The notes: generated by a model from the sequence alone, not told the origin. DNA of 64,000 nucleotides from Parafannyhessea umbonata (GCF_900111255.1 NZ_FOGP01000002.1:186001-250000), one strand, 5' to 3'; shown: positions 10,856-19,967, counted from the stretch's first letter. Made by a program: numbers and translations.

Positions 10856-12142
10856 ATGAGCGATAGCCAAGAGAGCAGCGAGCCCCTCGTGGACGAGGAC
10901 TTCGCGACCCCCGAGGAGATTGCGACTGCCCAGGAAGAGAACGTAGAGGAACTTGAGGCCCTGCCGGTCATCTCAGCAAAGGACGGCACGACCACGCCCA
11001 GACGCATGCAGACGGGGGCACTTGACTCGCTCAAGAGCGGCTTGGACGCCGTCGCGGCGGTTCGTGCCGCCGCAAAGCAGCATTCGGACGCCCGTGCGCA
11101 GGCAAAGCAGCTCAAGAAGGAGCTCGATAAGAGCAAGGAAACCCTTGCCCACCGACTTGACGTTGACAGGAACTACGACAAAATCCTTGCCGAGCAGAAG
11201 GCCGTAATCCAGAAGGGCAACGAGGGCATCGCCCGCGCAGAGGCTGCCATCGAGGAGCTCGAGACCAAGAAGTCCGAGCTCGACGCCACGCTCGCGCAGA
11301 AGAAGGCCGACGACGAGGCGGCAATCCGCCCCTATCGCGAACTCATGGAGTCCACCAAGGGCCGCTCCGATGACGCCGCCCGAGCGCTCGCGGAGATTCG
11401 TCGCGCGGTCAAGACCGCAGACCAACAGGTGGCAGACACGGCCAAGCGCCGCGAGCAGCGCATCGCCGCCGCGAACCGCGCCGTGGACAACGCACAGGAT
11501 CGTCTGCGCAAGGTGGAGAGCGACCTTAACTCTCTCAAGGGATCGAGCACCGCGTCTCCCAACGCACTCTCGAAGATGCAGAGCGAGCTCGTCGCCGAGC
11601 GCGCACACCTGGACGCGGCACGCGAGGACGTCGGCCGCGTGACCGCCGAGTGCCAGCAGCTCGTGGACAACGCCCAGACGCACCTCTGGACGCAAAAGCA
11701 GTCCCTCGAGACCGCAGAGCGCGCTGCCGACGACGCCAAGCGCGAGGCCGATGGCCGTCGCGAGGAGTACGAGAGCCTCTACAACAAGGCCATGGGCGGG
11801 CAGAAGGAGATCGAGGCCCGGATCGCCGAAGTCGAGAAGGACATCGATGCCCGGCAGACGGAGCGCGCCGAGCAGGCCCAGGTGGTCTTTGACGCCCAGG
11901 CCCTCGTCGACGAGGCAGACGACATCCACTCCACCCCCGAGGTGACCAAGAACCTTCAGGACGCAATAGCCACCGGGAAGGTCGAGCTCGAGAAGCGCCA
12001 GCGCGAGGTCGACGCCCTCGCCGCCGAGGAGCGACAGCTGCGTGAGTCCACGCGCGCCCAGCGCTTCCTCTTCATCGGCGTGGCCGCCGTTGCCATCGTG
12101 ATCATCGTTTTGATCGTCTCCTTCTTCGCGCTTCCACACTAG
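10856..12142 (+). CDS. Coiled-coil protein with a C-terminal membrane anchor
   Basis: 428 aa, function unknown. An acidic N-terminus (about 45 residues) is followed by about 350 residues of charged, Ala/Glu/Lys-rich heptad sequence typical of long coiled coils (QLKKELDKSKETL, IEELETKKSEL, VEKDIDARQTERAE). Residues about 403-425 form a single hydrophobic helix (FLFIGVAAVAIVIIVLIVSF) two or three residues from the end, so the protein is probably tail-anchored with the coil in the cytoplasm. The ATG at 10856 has AGGAGGAA upstream. It stands alone between ptsH (divergent) and queA (convergent). It could be a structural or division-related coil; nothing in the sequence decides this. Confidence 0.85.
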   Translation: MSDSQESSEPLVDEDFATPEEIATAQEENVEELEALPVISAKDGTTTPRRMQTGALDSLKSGLDAVAAVRAAAKQHSDARAQAKQLKKELDKSKETLAHRLDVDRNYDKILAEQKAVIQKGNEGIARAEAAIEELETKKSELDATLAQKKADDEAAIRPYRELMESTKGRSDDAARALAEIRRAVKTADQQVADTAKRREQRIAAANRAVDNAQDRLRKVESDLNSLKGSSTASPNALSKMQSELVAERAHLDAAREDVGRVTAECQQLVDNAQTHLWTQKQSLETAERAADDAKREADGRREEYESLYNKAMGGQKEIEARIAEVEKDIDARQTERAEQAQVVFDAQALVDEADDIHSTPEVTKNLQDAIATGKVELEKRQREVDALAAEERQLRESTRAQRFLFIGVAAVAIVIIVLIVSFFALPH

Positions 12143-12171
12143 CCTGGGAGAGCAGTGCAAGAGACACGAAC

Positions 12172-12203
12172 GGACCCGTCGCGAAGTCGATCGCGGCGGG
12201 TCC
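12172..12203. terminator. Hairpin between convergent genes, possible bidirectional terminator
   Basis: 13-bp stem with one mismatch (12172-12184 with 12191-12203, loop 12185-12190) between the coiled-coil gene and queA, which converge. There is no U-tract on either strand, so termination is inferred from position only. Confidence 0.45.
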
Positions 12204-12253
12204 TGAGTTATTGTCGGACCGTTTGGAAGAGGCAGGCCCCCAGGCGCAATCCC

Positions 12254-13426
12254 CTAGACGATGAGCATTGCGTCTCCAAACGAGAAGAACCTGTAGCGCT
12301 TCTCGATCGCGGCCTGGTACGCGGCCATGATCTGCTCTCGCGTGGCGAACGCGGAGACAAGCATCATCAGGGTCGAGCGCGGGACGTGAAAGTTGGTAAT
12401 CATCGCGTCGACGACGTGGAAGGTGGAGCCAGGCATGAGGTAGAGGCTGGTCTTGGCATCACGCCTCTCGACAATGTCCCCCCTGCCCAGGCTGTCGGCG
12501 GAGTCGTCCCTGCCCTCGAAGCGTCGCGCGACGCAGGGGCTCTCCCAGGCGACAGCCTCGGGGTCAAAGGCGCTCTCGAGCGAGCGCACGGAGGTCGTGC
12601 CCACCGCGACGACGCGGTGACCCGCTGCCTTCGTGGCATGCACGGCATCAACCACGTCCTGGTTCACGTGGTAGCGCTCTGTGTGCATCACGTGCTGCGT
12701 GGGGTCGTCCTCCTCCACGAGGCGGAAGGTGTCGATGCCCACCTCGAGCTCCACGGTCTTGAACTGAATGCCCTTCTCCTCCAGGCGCTCGATGAGCTCT
12801 GGTGTGAAGTGGAGGCCGGCGGTCGGCGCGGCGGCCGAGTGCTCCTCGTCCATCGCGTAGACGGTCTGGTACTTCTCGGGATCGCCCTCGTAGTCGGTGA
12901 TGTAGGGAGGCAGAGGCACACGTCCGGCCTCGTGAATCGCCTCGTCGAGCTCCATGCCGTCGGCCGGAGTGAAGCGCACCAGGCGACCGCCGCGGTTGTC
13001 GTCGACGTAGTCGATAACCTCAGCAGTGAGACAGACCGGCGCGCTCATGGGGGCGTGGGCCCCACCGGGGCGATACTCGATGACGGCGCCCTGCTTGAGA
13101 CGCTTCCCGGGCTTCACGAGGCACTCCCAGACGTGACCGAGGGCATCGATGTCCTCGCGGCGCTTGAGCAGCAGCGTCTCTGCGACGCCGCCCGTGCCCT
13201 TCTTGTGACCCATGAGGCGCGCAGGCATGACGCGGGTCTTGTTGGCAACCAGCAGGTCGTCGGGTTCGAGATAGTCGATGATGTCGAAGAAGTGCTTGTG
13301 CTCGACCGATCCGTCCTCGCGGTGGAGCACGAGCATATTGCAGGCGTCGCGCGGCTCGGCAGGCGCCTGGGCGATCAGCTCCTCGGGGAGCGTGTAGTCA
13401 AAGTCATCGGTGCGCATGGTGGACAT
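12254..13426 (-). CDS. queA: S-adenosylmethionine:tRNA ribosyltransferase-isomerase QueA
   Basis: Adds the ribosyl part of SAM to preQ1 at tRNA position 34, forming epoxyqueuosine. 390 aa, somewhat longer than the roughly 345-355 aa norm because of inserted acidic stretches (for example ESPCVARRFEGRDDSADS near residue 300). Conserved segments: FDYTLPEELIAQ, LVANKTRVMPARL, VWECLVKPGKR, AAPTAGLHFTPEL (substrate region), VGTTSVRSLES, and the C-terminal YRFFSFGDAMLI. RBS GAGGAGAGG precedes the ATG. It sits downstream of the queH-containing gene set, separated by 122 bp. Confidence 0.95.
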   Translation of the reverse strand: MSTMRTDDFDYTLPEELIAQAPAEPRDACNMLVLHREDGSVEHKHFFDIIDYLEPDDLLVANKTRVMPARLMGHKKGTGGVAETLLLKRREDIDALGHVWECLVKPGKRLKQGAVIEYRPGGAHAPMSAPVCLTAEVIDYVDDNRGGRLVRFTPADGMELDEAIHEAGRVPLPPYITDYEGDPEKYQTVYAMDEEHSAAAPTAGLHFTPELIERLEEKGIQFKTVELEVGIDTFRLVEEDDPTQHVMHTERYHVNQDVVDAVHATKAAGHRVVAVGTTSVRSLESAFDPEAVAWESPCVARRFEGRDDSADSLGRGDIVERRDAKTSLYLMPGSTFHVVDAMITNFHVPRSTLMMLVSAFATREQIMAAYQAAIEKRYRFFSFGDAMLIV

Positions 13427-13548
13427 GAACCTCTCCTCTTACCACGCTTTGTCTGTATCCAGCGCACGATTGTAGGACAAGAGCAGCAATGCTCGCCCCG
13501 TGTCGCAGAGAGGTCAGAAAAGGAGCAAGCTCCAGGCGCCGCAACCCG

Positions 13549-14241
13549 CTATCCGGGAAGGAAGTCTGGGCGAGGCGGCACCTCGCGTCCCTCGCTCCGG
13601 GCCCGCTTTGCGGCCTTGCGCCAGTCGCGGGCCAGATGCCGCTCGACCGCAGCCTCGGCTGCCGAGAAGCGGCATCCGCAGTAGTTCTGCCTATACATGC
13701 CCAATTCACGGGAGTCCGTGACGGACTCAGGATAATGAGGGCGGAAGTCGCGCCAGACGGGAGTGAGCCCCCATGCACGCGCAAGCCCCACAAGGGCGTC
13801 CTCGCATGCGTCGAAGAGCTGGTAGGGCGAGACGGCAAGGGTCGTAGAGACGTACTCAAAGCCTCGCTCGCGCGCAACGCGGCAGCCCTCCGCGAGGCGC
13901 AGGGCATAGCAGGCCTTGCAGCGACGCTTGCGGTCGAAGCACGCCGGGGCGACGAGTCGCTCCCACCCGTCGCGGTCGTCACCGGCAACGATGACCTCGA
14001 CGTGGGCGACGTCGGCGGCCCACGCCTTCAGCACCTCGAGTCGGCGGTCGTGCTCCTCAAGAGGCTGGATGTTGGGGTTCGTCCAGCATATGGTCGGCTC
14101 GAAGCCCTCCTCGCGCAGGTACTTTACCGGCTCAAGAGAGCAGGGTCCGCAGCACGCGTGCAAGAGCAGAGGCACGCGGCCGGCAGCTTCGGCCGGAGCC
14201 TGTCCCAAGGGAACGTCGGGCCATGGCGAAGAGCCACTCAT
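13549..14241 (-). CDS. queH: Epoxyqueuosine reductase QueH
   Basis: Iron-sulfur enzyme that reduces epoxyqueuosine to queuosine, the non-orthologous alternative to QueG. 230 aa from the ATG at 14241, preceded by GGAGGTGCC. Cys clusters: HACCGPCSLEP near residue 30, CFDRKRRCKACYALRL near 105, and YCGCRFS near 190. The tyrosine-rich STTLAVSPYQ segment is also typical of this former DUF208 family. Start and the previous gene's stop share ATGA, so it is translationally coupled to the glycosylase gene. It completes the tgt/queA/queH set. Confidence 0.92.
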   Translation of the reverse strand: MSGSSPWPDVPLGQAPAEAAGRVPLLLHACCGPCSLEPVKYLREEGFEPTICWTNPNIQPLEEHDRRLEVLKAWAADVAHVEVIVAGDDRDGWERLVAPACFDRKRRCKACYALRLAEGCRVARERGFEYVSTTLAVSPYQLFDACEDALVGLARAWGLTPVWRDFRPHYPESVTDSRELGMYRQNYCGCRFSAAEAAVERHLARDWRKAAKRARSEGREVPPRPDFLPG

Positions 14242-14741
14242 GGCACCTCCACCGCCTCGCGTACGACCGAATAGGCGTCGATAAGGCGGTCGAGGCTCCA
14301 CGCCGCATTGGCCGGACTCGTTGAGGGCAGCTTGGTCGCAGACACGCCCAGCTCGGGCTCGATGAGGCGCCGGTACAGACGGTGCGACGTCGCACCGGTG
14401 CAGAAGATCTTCCTGATGGGAGCATGGGAGAGAACGCGCCCTCGAAGGTCGTTGGGCACGGGGTCGCTGATGGAGGCGTCAGAGGCGCCCTCGATGACGC
14501 AGCTCTCCAGGACGTCGTCCAGGGCAATCTGGTGCCGGCGGCAGAAGGAGCGCCTCTCGACGTCGCTGGCCGGGACCTTCTCGCCCCAGAGCGCCGCCAT
14601 GACGCGCCAAAAACGGTTCTGGGGATTTCCGTAGTGAAAGCCCCTCTCGCGGGACTTCGGACTCGGCATGGTTCCCAGAATCAGCACGCGGCTTCCCTCG
14701 TCGAAGACGGGGGCGAGCGGAGAAGAGATGCGCTCGGCCAC
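14238..14741 (-). CDS. DNA-deoxyinosine (hypoxanthine/uracil) glycosylase, UDG superfamily
   Basis: 167 aa from a GTG at 14741, which begins one base after the upstream stop; longer readings overlap the phosphatase gene and are not conserved-looking. The N-terminal active-site region is LILGTMPSPKSRERGF at about 20-35 with HYGNPQNRFW following, as in family 6 (HDG-type) glycosylases, which remove deaminated adenine and relatives. STSPANAA near residue 140 matches the second conserved motif. Mug (G:T/U specific) is the nearest alternative, but the NPQNRFW block favours the HDG type. Embedded between a phosphatase and queH, close to vsr, another deamination-repair gene. Confidence 0.85.
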   Translation of the reverse strand: MAERISSPLAPVFDEGSRVLILGTMPSPKSRERGFHYGNPQNRFWRVMAALWGEKVPASDVERRSFCRRHQIALDDVLESCVIEGASDASISDPVPNDLRGRVLSHAPIRKIFCTGATSHRLYRRLIEPELGVSATKLPSTSPANAAWSLDRLIDAYSVVREAVEVP

Positions 14742-14742
14742 G

Positions 14743-15567
14743 CTACTCACCCTCAAGCACGGGCTCGTAGAACTCCTGCATGTCGTCGAGGCGGAGCATG
14801 AGCAACTGCCCGAAGCTGGAGCCACCCGCGGCTCCGCAGTCGATATCGATTCTGTCGGCGACGTCGCCGGTCGCGGAGCAGGCACCAACCTCGACCATGC
14901 GGCACAGGCCATCCTCGCCCACCGGACGACGGTTCGGACGATCGGCCATGCCCTCGAGGTAGGCGGTCGGCGTGTGACCGGCGACGACCACGGGACCCTC
15001 CCCGCTCATGTCAAGCAGGTCGGTGGGAACGCCCCAAAAGTCGTCGCGGATCCAGAGCAGGTCCTCGGGAGCCTGCGCCTCGAGCATGGCCATGAGGTCG
15101 TCCTCGCTCCAGCCCGCGGCGCGCGGCTCGAGAGCACGGTCGAAGGGAACGTGGGGCCTGATGCCGGCGTGAGTCATGACGTAGGGCCGTGAGCCGACGA
15201 ACTCGTACGCAAAGAGAGGCAGCTCGCCGATCCAGTTGAGAAGGTCGATGCACTCGTGCTCGGGAAGCGTGGCCAGACCGTCGCGCGTCGTTTCTCCCCC
15301 GTTGCCCTGCCAGTTGATGAGATTGAGAGGATCGTCGGGAACCTCGAGGTAGTTGAGCATGAGGTCCTCGTGGTTGCCCATGAGGACGCAGCCGCCGTGC
15401 TCCGTGAGATTGCGACACAGCCTGAGCACGCCGACGGGATCGGGGCCGCGGTCGATCATGTCGCCCAGCATGTAGACATGGTCCTCGTCTGCAGGGGCAA
15501 CGCGATTCAGCAGCCTGTCCAAGGTTGCTGCGTGCCCATGAACATCCGAGAAAACGTATGTCGCCAT
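14743..15567 (-). CDS. PPP-family metallophosphoesterase (serine/threonine phosphatase-like)
   Basis: 274 aa. Metal-binding motifs of the PPP family are all present: SDVHGH (residues 7-12), GDMIDRGPDP (35-44), GNHEDLML (about 64-71), a His in MTHAGIRPH, and VAGHTPT. Bacterial relatives include PrpA/ApaH-type phosphatases acting on phosphoproteins or dinucleoside polyphosphates. The short length and HAGxRP motif favour the PrpA-like group over ApaH. First gene of a coupled trio with the glycosylase and queH. The substrate cannot be told from sequence. Confidence 0.88.
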   Translation of the reverse strand: MATYVFSDVHGHAATLDRLLNRVAPADEDHVYMLGDMIDRGPDPVGVLRLCRNLTEHGGCVLMGNHEDLMLNYLEVPDDPLNLINWQGNGGETTRDGLATLPEHECIDLLNWIGELPLFAYEFVGSRPYVMTHAGIRPHVPFDRALEPRAAGWSEDDLMAMLEAQAPEDLLWIRDDFWGVPTDLLDMSGEGPVVVAGHTPTAYLEGMADRPNRRPVGEDGLCRMVEVGACSATGDVADRIDIDCGAAGGSSFGQLLMLRLDDMQEFYEPVLEGE

Positions 15568-15614
15568 GCGGGACCTTCCCTTTCGAGCGGCACCATCGCC
15601 GCGTCTGCCTAAGT

Positions 15615-16127
15615 CTAGCGCCTATTGCGCCTTCGCGCACGGACGCGACGCTCGCGGAGCTTCCAGGGCGCGGTCGCGCCCACTTCGATAACGCGCGCCT
15701 GCGTCCGCGCCCCGGGCGCGGACGCACGTCGGATCTGGCGGATCAGGTCGGACATGGTGGCGTCGAAGCGGCCCTTCTTGAGCCGGCATTCCCAGATGAC
15801 CAGTACCGTCCAGCCGTCCTGGGCCAGAAGCAGCCGGTCGCGCTCGTCACGCGAGACGTTGCGCTCGAACTTGGCCACCCAGAAGTCGACGTTGGACTTG
15901 GGCAGCGCGAGGTTGCAGTGGGGGCAGCGATGCCAGAAGCAACCGTTCACGAAGATGGCGATCTTGCGACCGGGAAAGCAGATGTCGGGCTTGCCTGGCG
16001 CCTTCTTCCAATGGAGGCGGTAACCGGTAAGGCCGGCGGCGCGCAGCGCGGCACGCACCTTGAGCTCGGGCTTGGTGTTCTTGCTCTTGTTCGCCTGCAT
16101 CACGTGGCGCGTGGCCAGACTCACCAT
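15615..16127 (-). CDS. vsr: Very short patch repair endonuclease Vsr
   Basis: 170 aa. Vsr nicks 5' of the T in T:G mismatches that arise by deamination of 5-methylcytosine. Motifs: RHVMQANKSKNTKPEL at the N-terminus, the catalytic core KPDICFPGRKIAIFVNGCF with WHRCPHC (zinc-binding Cys and catalytic Asp/His), and VLVIWECRL. The C-terminal 30 residues are strongly basic (RRVRARRRNRR). Vsr genes usually accompany a cytosine-5 methyltransferase; none is present here. It starts four bases after the stop of the upstream phospholipase C-like gene. Confidence 0.93.
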   Translation of the reverse strand: MVSLATRHVMQANKSKNTKPELKVRAALRAAGLTGYRLHWKKAPGKPDICFPGRKIAIFVNGCFWHRCPHCNLALPKSNVDFWVAKFERNVSRDERDRLLLAQDGWTVLVIWECRLKKGRFDATMSDLIRQIRRASAPGARTQARVIEVGATAPWKLRERRVRARRRNRR

Positions 16128-16131
16128 CGAC

Positions 16132-17124
16132 CTAGCCTCGCATCTGCGGCTTGGGCTCCTCGGGAGCGTCGAGGTCGTTCATTGAGGTGGGTTGTCCGCT
16201 GAAGTTGAGGTTGTGCGTAAGGCGCTCGGCGTCCGCAAGGTCGAAGCTCGGCACGAAGAAGCGGTTCACGGCCTCGAACACCTGGTCGAGGGCCTCCTCG
16301 TACAAATCCCAGAAGCTGTCGGTCAAGACCTCCCCGGTGAACGGATTCTCCCAGGGACGATGCTCGTCGTTTCCGAAATCCGAGACGCTTTCCGCGCGGT
16401 CGCGATGGGCCATCGCGCGGTAGAGCGAGTAGCGCTTGTGGCCGAAGGCCTTCTCGACGGGCGCGAGGATGCGCGCCTTCGCGAGGCTCGGAGTATAGAA
16501 CAGACGCTGGACTCGCCTAAACGACTTGACCGCGCGCGTGTAGCAATCAAGGTCAAGCGTACAGCTGTAGGTCCAGAGACCCATATAGAAGTAAAGCTTG
16601 TCGATCGTGGCGAGCACCTCGTCGCTTCCGCAGAGCACCTCGCGGTATGGGCGATACGTGCGCACGGTCTGGTGGCACTTCATGTAGAGCACCATCTCGT
16701 CGATGTCACGCTCGATCTCGGCGTGGACCTCGCTGCCGTCGCGGCGGTCAAGGCCGTCGACACCGGCGTCGCAGATTCCGTACTCGCTCGAGAACACGAG
16801 CGGGTGCACGGAGCGGTCAAGCAGGTAGTGACAGAGGAATCCCGCCGCATACGCCTCGCCGACCTTGCGCTCCGAGCTTCCAAGCATCGAGAGCGCGTCA
16901 CGCAGGGCGCAGATCAGACGGGCGGGCCGCACGTGATGCATGACGTTGCCGATCCGGTTCTGCTCCCCCACGCGCGGGTCCGCGACGAGGTAGAACAGCG
17001 GGTCAGGCCCCTGGTTGCCCAGAAGGAAGGCATCGCGTTCCTCGGGCGTGCTCAAGAGCAGCTGGGCCGACACCCCGGAATAGGCATCCCTGCCGAAGAA
17101 GTCATGGGTCATGATGGCGGGCAT
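16132..17124 (-). CDS. Zinc-dependent phospholipase C-like protein
   Basis: 330 aa, no signal peptide, so probably cytoplasmic despite the family name. The N-terminus MPAIMTHDFFGRDAYS and the histidine pattern (GNVMHHVRP, GFLCHYLLDRSVHPLV) match the PF00882-type fold found in many Firmicutes and Actinobacteria, where the function is unassigned. GNQGPDPLFY near residue 40 is also characteristic. AGGAG precedes the ATG at 17124. It leads the minus-strand run that continues with vsr. The enzymatic role is inferred from family resemblance only. Confidence 0.78.
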   Translation of the reverse strand: MPAIMTHDFFGRDAYSGVSAQLLLSTPEERDAFLLGNQGPDPLFYLVADPRVGEQNRIGNVMHHVRPARLICALRDALSMLGSSERKVGEAYAAGFLCHYLLDRSVHPLVFSSEYGICDAGVDGLDRRDGSEVHAEIERDIDEMVLYMKCHQTVRTYRPYREVLCGSDEVLATIDKLYFYMGLWTYSCTLDLDCYTRAVKSFRRVQRLFYTPSLAKARILAPVEKAFGHKRYSLYRAMAHRDRAESVSDFGNDEHRPWENPFTGEVLTDSFWDLYEEALDQVFEAVNRFFVPSFDLADAERLTHNLNFSGQPTSMNDLDAPEEPKPQMRG

Positions 17125-17383
17125 GAATCGCTCCTTTTACCGCTTCGTTTTGCCCTACCGAGTATGGCAGATGGTCGCGGCGACGGAGTCCCTCAATCGC
17201 AAGGGCGTGAAGACGCAGAGGAGAAGTGCCTTCTCCCAAAAAATGACAGTTGACGCATCAACACGCTCCAGCATACTTTTCGCTTGCGTTGCTATTGCAC
17301 GATGAGGCCGGAGGGAAACTATCATCGTCTCTGGCTGCCCGCGCCCCACGGCAGGCGGGCCTTCACTTCTGGAGAGGAACACT

Positions 17384-18613
17384 ATGGCAAAACAGCGTAT
17401 GAGCAAGGCCGAGAAGAGCTGGATCATGTACGACGTGGGAAACTCGGCCCTCGTACTTCTTGCGACCAGCATCATTCCCATCTACTTCAAGTCACTGGCT
17501 GACGGCCCCGCCCTGGTGGCGTGGAGCTACGGAGAGACCATCGCCTCTTTGGTGGTCGCGCTTCTCATGCCCGTCCTCGGCTCCATCGCCGACATGCGCG
17601 GCATGAAGAAGAAGTTCATCGTCGGCACCGTGGCCACCGGAGTGGTCGCGACGGTAGCGCTGGGCCTCCCCACCGAGCCGATTGCGTTTCTGGTCATCTA
17701 CATTGTCTCGTCGGTGATGCTCAACAGCTCCATGGTCTTTTACGACGCACTGCTGGTCGACGCGACGAGCGACGAGCGAATGGACGAGATCTCGAGCCAG
17801 GGCTATGCCTGGGGCTACATCGGAAGCGTGGTGCCCTTCGTCGTGTGCCTCGCGGTCGTCCTGATGAGGGACAGCCTCGGCCTCGCACTTCAGACCGCAA
17901 TGCAGATCGCTTTCGTCATCACCGCGGCATGGTGGGTTGGCTTCACGATTCCCATGCTCAGGAACGTCGAGCAGACGCACTACAAGCCCCTGCAGGAGCG
18001 CGCCGTCGCCAAGGCCGTCGGCGGTATCGGCTCCACGCTCAAGCGCATCTGGGCCGACAGGCAGCTGCGATTCTTCATCCTCTCGTACTTCTTCTACATC
18101 GACGGCGTGCACACCATCATCAAGCTCTCGACCAGCTACGGGTCGGACCTGGGAATCGATGGCACGCAGCTCGTGCTCGCCCTTCTCGTCACGCAGTTTG
18201 TCGCCTTCCCCTCCGCAATCGCCTACGGCAAGCTGGGAACCAGGCTGGGGACCAAGACCATGCTGCAGGTAGGAATCGCAGGCTACACCTTCATCACGTT
18301 CTTCGCGGCGTTCTTCCTGCACACCGCTGCGGAGTTCTGGTTCCTCGCCATCATGGTCGGCCTGTTCCAGGGCGGCATCCAGGCGCTGTCGCGCTCCGAG
18401 TTCGGAAAGCTCTGCCCAAAGGACCACGCGAACGAGTACTTCGGCTTCTTCGACATCTTCGGCAAGTACGCGGCCATCATGGGCACCTTCATCGTGGGTA
18501 CCATGACGGCGCTCACAGGCAACGGATCGCTCGGCGTCGCCTCGCTCGCCGTCCTCTTCGCAATCGGCTTCGTGTTCATGGCACGCGTACCAGGCGCAAA
18601 GCAGGAGGCCTAA
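17384..18613 (+). CDS. MFS transporter, UMF1 (Atg22-like) family
   Basis: 409 aa with about 12 hydrophobic segments. The N-terminal WIMYDVGNSALVLL matches the W-x-YD-x-GNSA signature of UMF1 transporters, and GSIADMRGMKKK is the loop 2-3 motif of the major facilitator superfamily. ALSRSEFGKLCP in the C-terminal half is also typical. Bacterial UMF1 proteins are thought to export or exchange amino acids or similar solutes; the substrate is unknown. GAGAGGAA precedes the ATG. It is monocistronic and followed by a terminator hairpin. Confidence 0.88.
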   Translation: MAKQRMSKAEKSWIMYDVGNSALVLLATSIIPIYFKSLADGPALVAWSYGETIASLVVALLMPVLGSIADMRGMKKKFIVGTVATGVVATVALGLPTEPIAFLVIYIVSSVMLNSSMVFYDALLVDATSDERMDEISSQGYAWGYIGSVVPFVVCLAVVLMRDSLGLALQTAMQIAFVITAAWWVGFTIPMLRNVEQTHYKPLQERAVAKAVGGIGSTLKRIWADRQLRFFILSYFFYIDGVHTIIKLSTSYGSDLGIDGTQLVLALLVTQFVAFPSAIAYGKLGTRLGTKTMLQVGIAGYTFITFFAAFFLHTAAEFWFLAIMVGLFQGGIQALSRSEFGKLCPKDHANEYFGFFDIFGKYAAIMGTFIVGTMTALTGNGSLGVASLAVLFAIGFVFMARVPGAKQEA

Positions 18614-18653
18614 CCGCGACCGGAGGCAGACGAAGTCGCTCAATCGAACGCCA

Positions 18654-18690
18654 GGGCGCCGCACGGCTCAGCCGGCGGCGCCCCTCTTTG
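18654..18690 (+). terminator. Rho-independent terminator after the MFS transporter
   Basis: GC-rich stem with one bulge (GGGCGCCG...CGGCGCCC, arms about 18654-18668 and 18670-18683) followed by CTCTTTGT, 40 bp past the transporter stop. Confidence 0.7.
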
Positions 18691-18737
18691 TAGGCCCCAG
18701 GGCCAATAGTCCCCAAACGAGCAGGTCGCTCACAAGC

Positions 18738-19850
18738 CTACCCGCGCGGCTTGCGCCTCCCGCCGTCCTTGCGAGCCTTGCGGGCATCTCGGCGCTGCCC
18801 CAGGCCAAGGTAGAACAGGGCCACGCCCGCAAGGAGGCCCACCACGAGCACGAACATGCTTGGCAAGGTCTCCAGCTGTCCGGTGACGTACACCCTGACG
18901 CTGGCGAGGGTCACGAGCACGCCGCACAGCATGTTCAAGAGGTAGTGCGTCCTGGGCGCAGGCGCCACGGACTCGTCGCCCAGCTGGGCGCCTCCCCTTG
19001 CATCCTTGTCGCCGCGCTTCATGAACGCAGGCACTTCTCCCCAGGAAACCGCCCGTGCGATCTGGAACAGGGCCTGTCCCACGGCGTCCTCGTCGCAGCT
19101 GCCGATGTGGTAGCGCGCGGCCGCACGAACGCGCTCGTTCGCGTTGGAGACCGACACCGAGTTGGGGAAGGCTTGGAGCATCGCAAGGTCGTTGTCGGAA
19201 TCGCCGAACACGACGACCTCATCGGGCGAGATCCCCAAAAGCTCGCAGAGCTGGCGAGCGCCGACAGCCTTGCTGAACCCGCTGGGAACGACGTCGAACA
19301 TGCGGGTGCCGGGCGAGAGGAAGTCGAACTCCGGGCATGCCGCACGCGCCTTGCGCGCCACCTCGTCGACGTCGACGCCCTCGCTTCCCTCCTCGAAGTG
19401 AAGGGCAAGCGTGACGAGCTCCGCCTGGGGCAGGTCCGCGCGAAGCTCTCCCATGCGGCTTGCGCCCCAGTGGCAGCGGGCAAGCTGGTCTGCCGTGATG
19501 CCCAGCACGAAGCCTGTGCCCTCGACGTCACGACCCGCGACGTAGCAGCCGGGATACTGCGCGATGAGCTCGGCAAGACGGAGGGTCGCGGCGCGGTCCA
19601 TGGTCGTGACGCGGACGAGGCGCCCGTCCAGGTACACTTTCTTGCCATTCGACAGCAGGGCCGTCTGGACGCACGAAAGGTCACCCGAGAACGAATCGAG
19701 GATGGAAGCATAGTCCCTACCGCTGGCGGGGCCAAAGAGGACCCCCGCCTGAAGAAGCTCGTGGATCTCCTCCATCGTCCTTTTGGGGACAACGTAACTG
19801 CCATGAGGCAGTAGGGTGCGATCCATGTCACTCAGAACTAGCTTTATCAA
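18738..19850 (-). CDS. HAD-superfamily hydrolase with two C-terminal membrane helices
   Basis: 370 aa from a TTG at 19850, preceded by GAGGAG six bases upstream; an ATG at 19889 has no such site. The Cof-type HAD domain covers residues 1-270: motif I reads SDMDRTLL with Arg where nearly all HADs have Gly, motif II GPASGRDY, motif III SKAVGARQL, motif IV FGDSDNDLAML. Residues about 300-360 contain two hydrophobic helices (LLNMLCGVLVTLASVRVYV; MFVLVVGLLAGVALFYLGL), and the tail is very basic (RRDARKARKDGGRRK). A membrane-tethered Cof-like phosphatase is unusual. Substrate unknown. Confidence 0.82.
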   Translation of the reverse strand: MIKLVLSDMDRTLLPHGSYVVPKRTMEEIHELLQAGVLFGPASGRDYASILDSFSGDLSCVQTALLSNGKKVYLDGRLVRVTTMDRAATLRLAELIAQYPGCYVAGRDVEGTGFVLGITADQLARCHWGASRMGELRADLPQAELVTLALHFEEGSEGVDVDEVARKARAACPEFDFLSPGTRMFDVVPSGFSKAVGARQLCELLGISPDEVVVFGDSDNDLAMLQAFPNSVSVSNANERVRAAARYHIGSCDEDAVGQALFQIARAVSWGEVPAFMKRGDKDARGGAQLGDESVAPAPRTHYLLNMLCGVLVTLASVRVYVTGQLETLPSMFVLVVGLLAGVALFYLGLGQRRDARKARKDGGRRKPRG

Positions 19851-19967
19851 GGCAGGCTCCTCTTGCCGATTGAAGTGTCCTTGGCACATTATCCCAGCGC
19901 AGGGCTGTCGCGGGCGATACCATACAGACTCTGCGCAAACCGTCTTCCCCGGGTGGAGGCAAGTTGG

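Noticed and set aside
13427-13548. Possible preQ1 riboswitch upstream of queA
   Set aside because: No C-rich loop hairpin with an A-rich tail of the preQ1-I type; only a weak GGAGC/GCTCC hairpin that may end the queH transcript.
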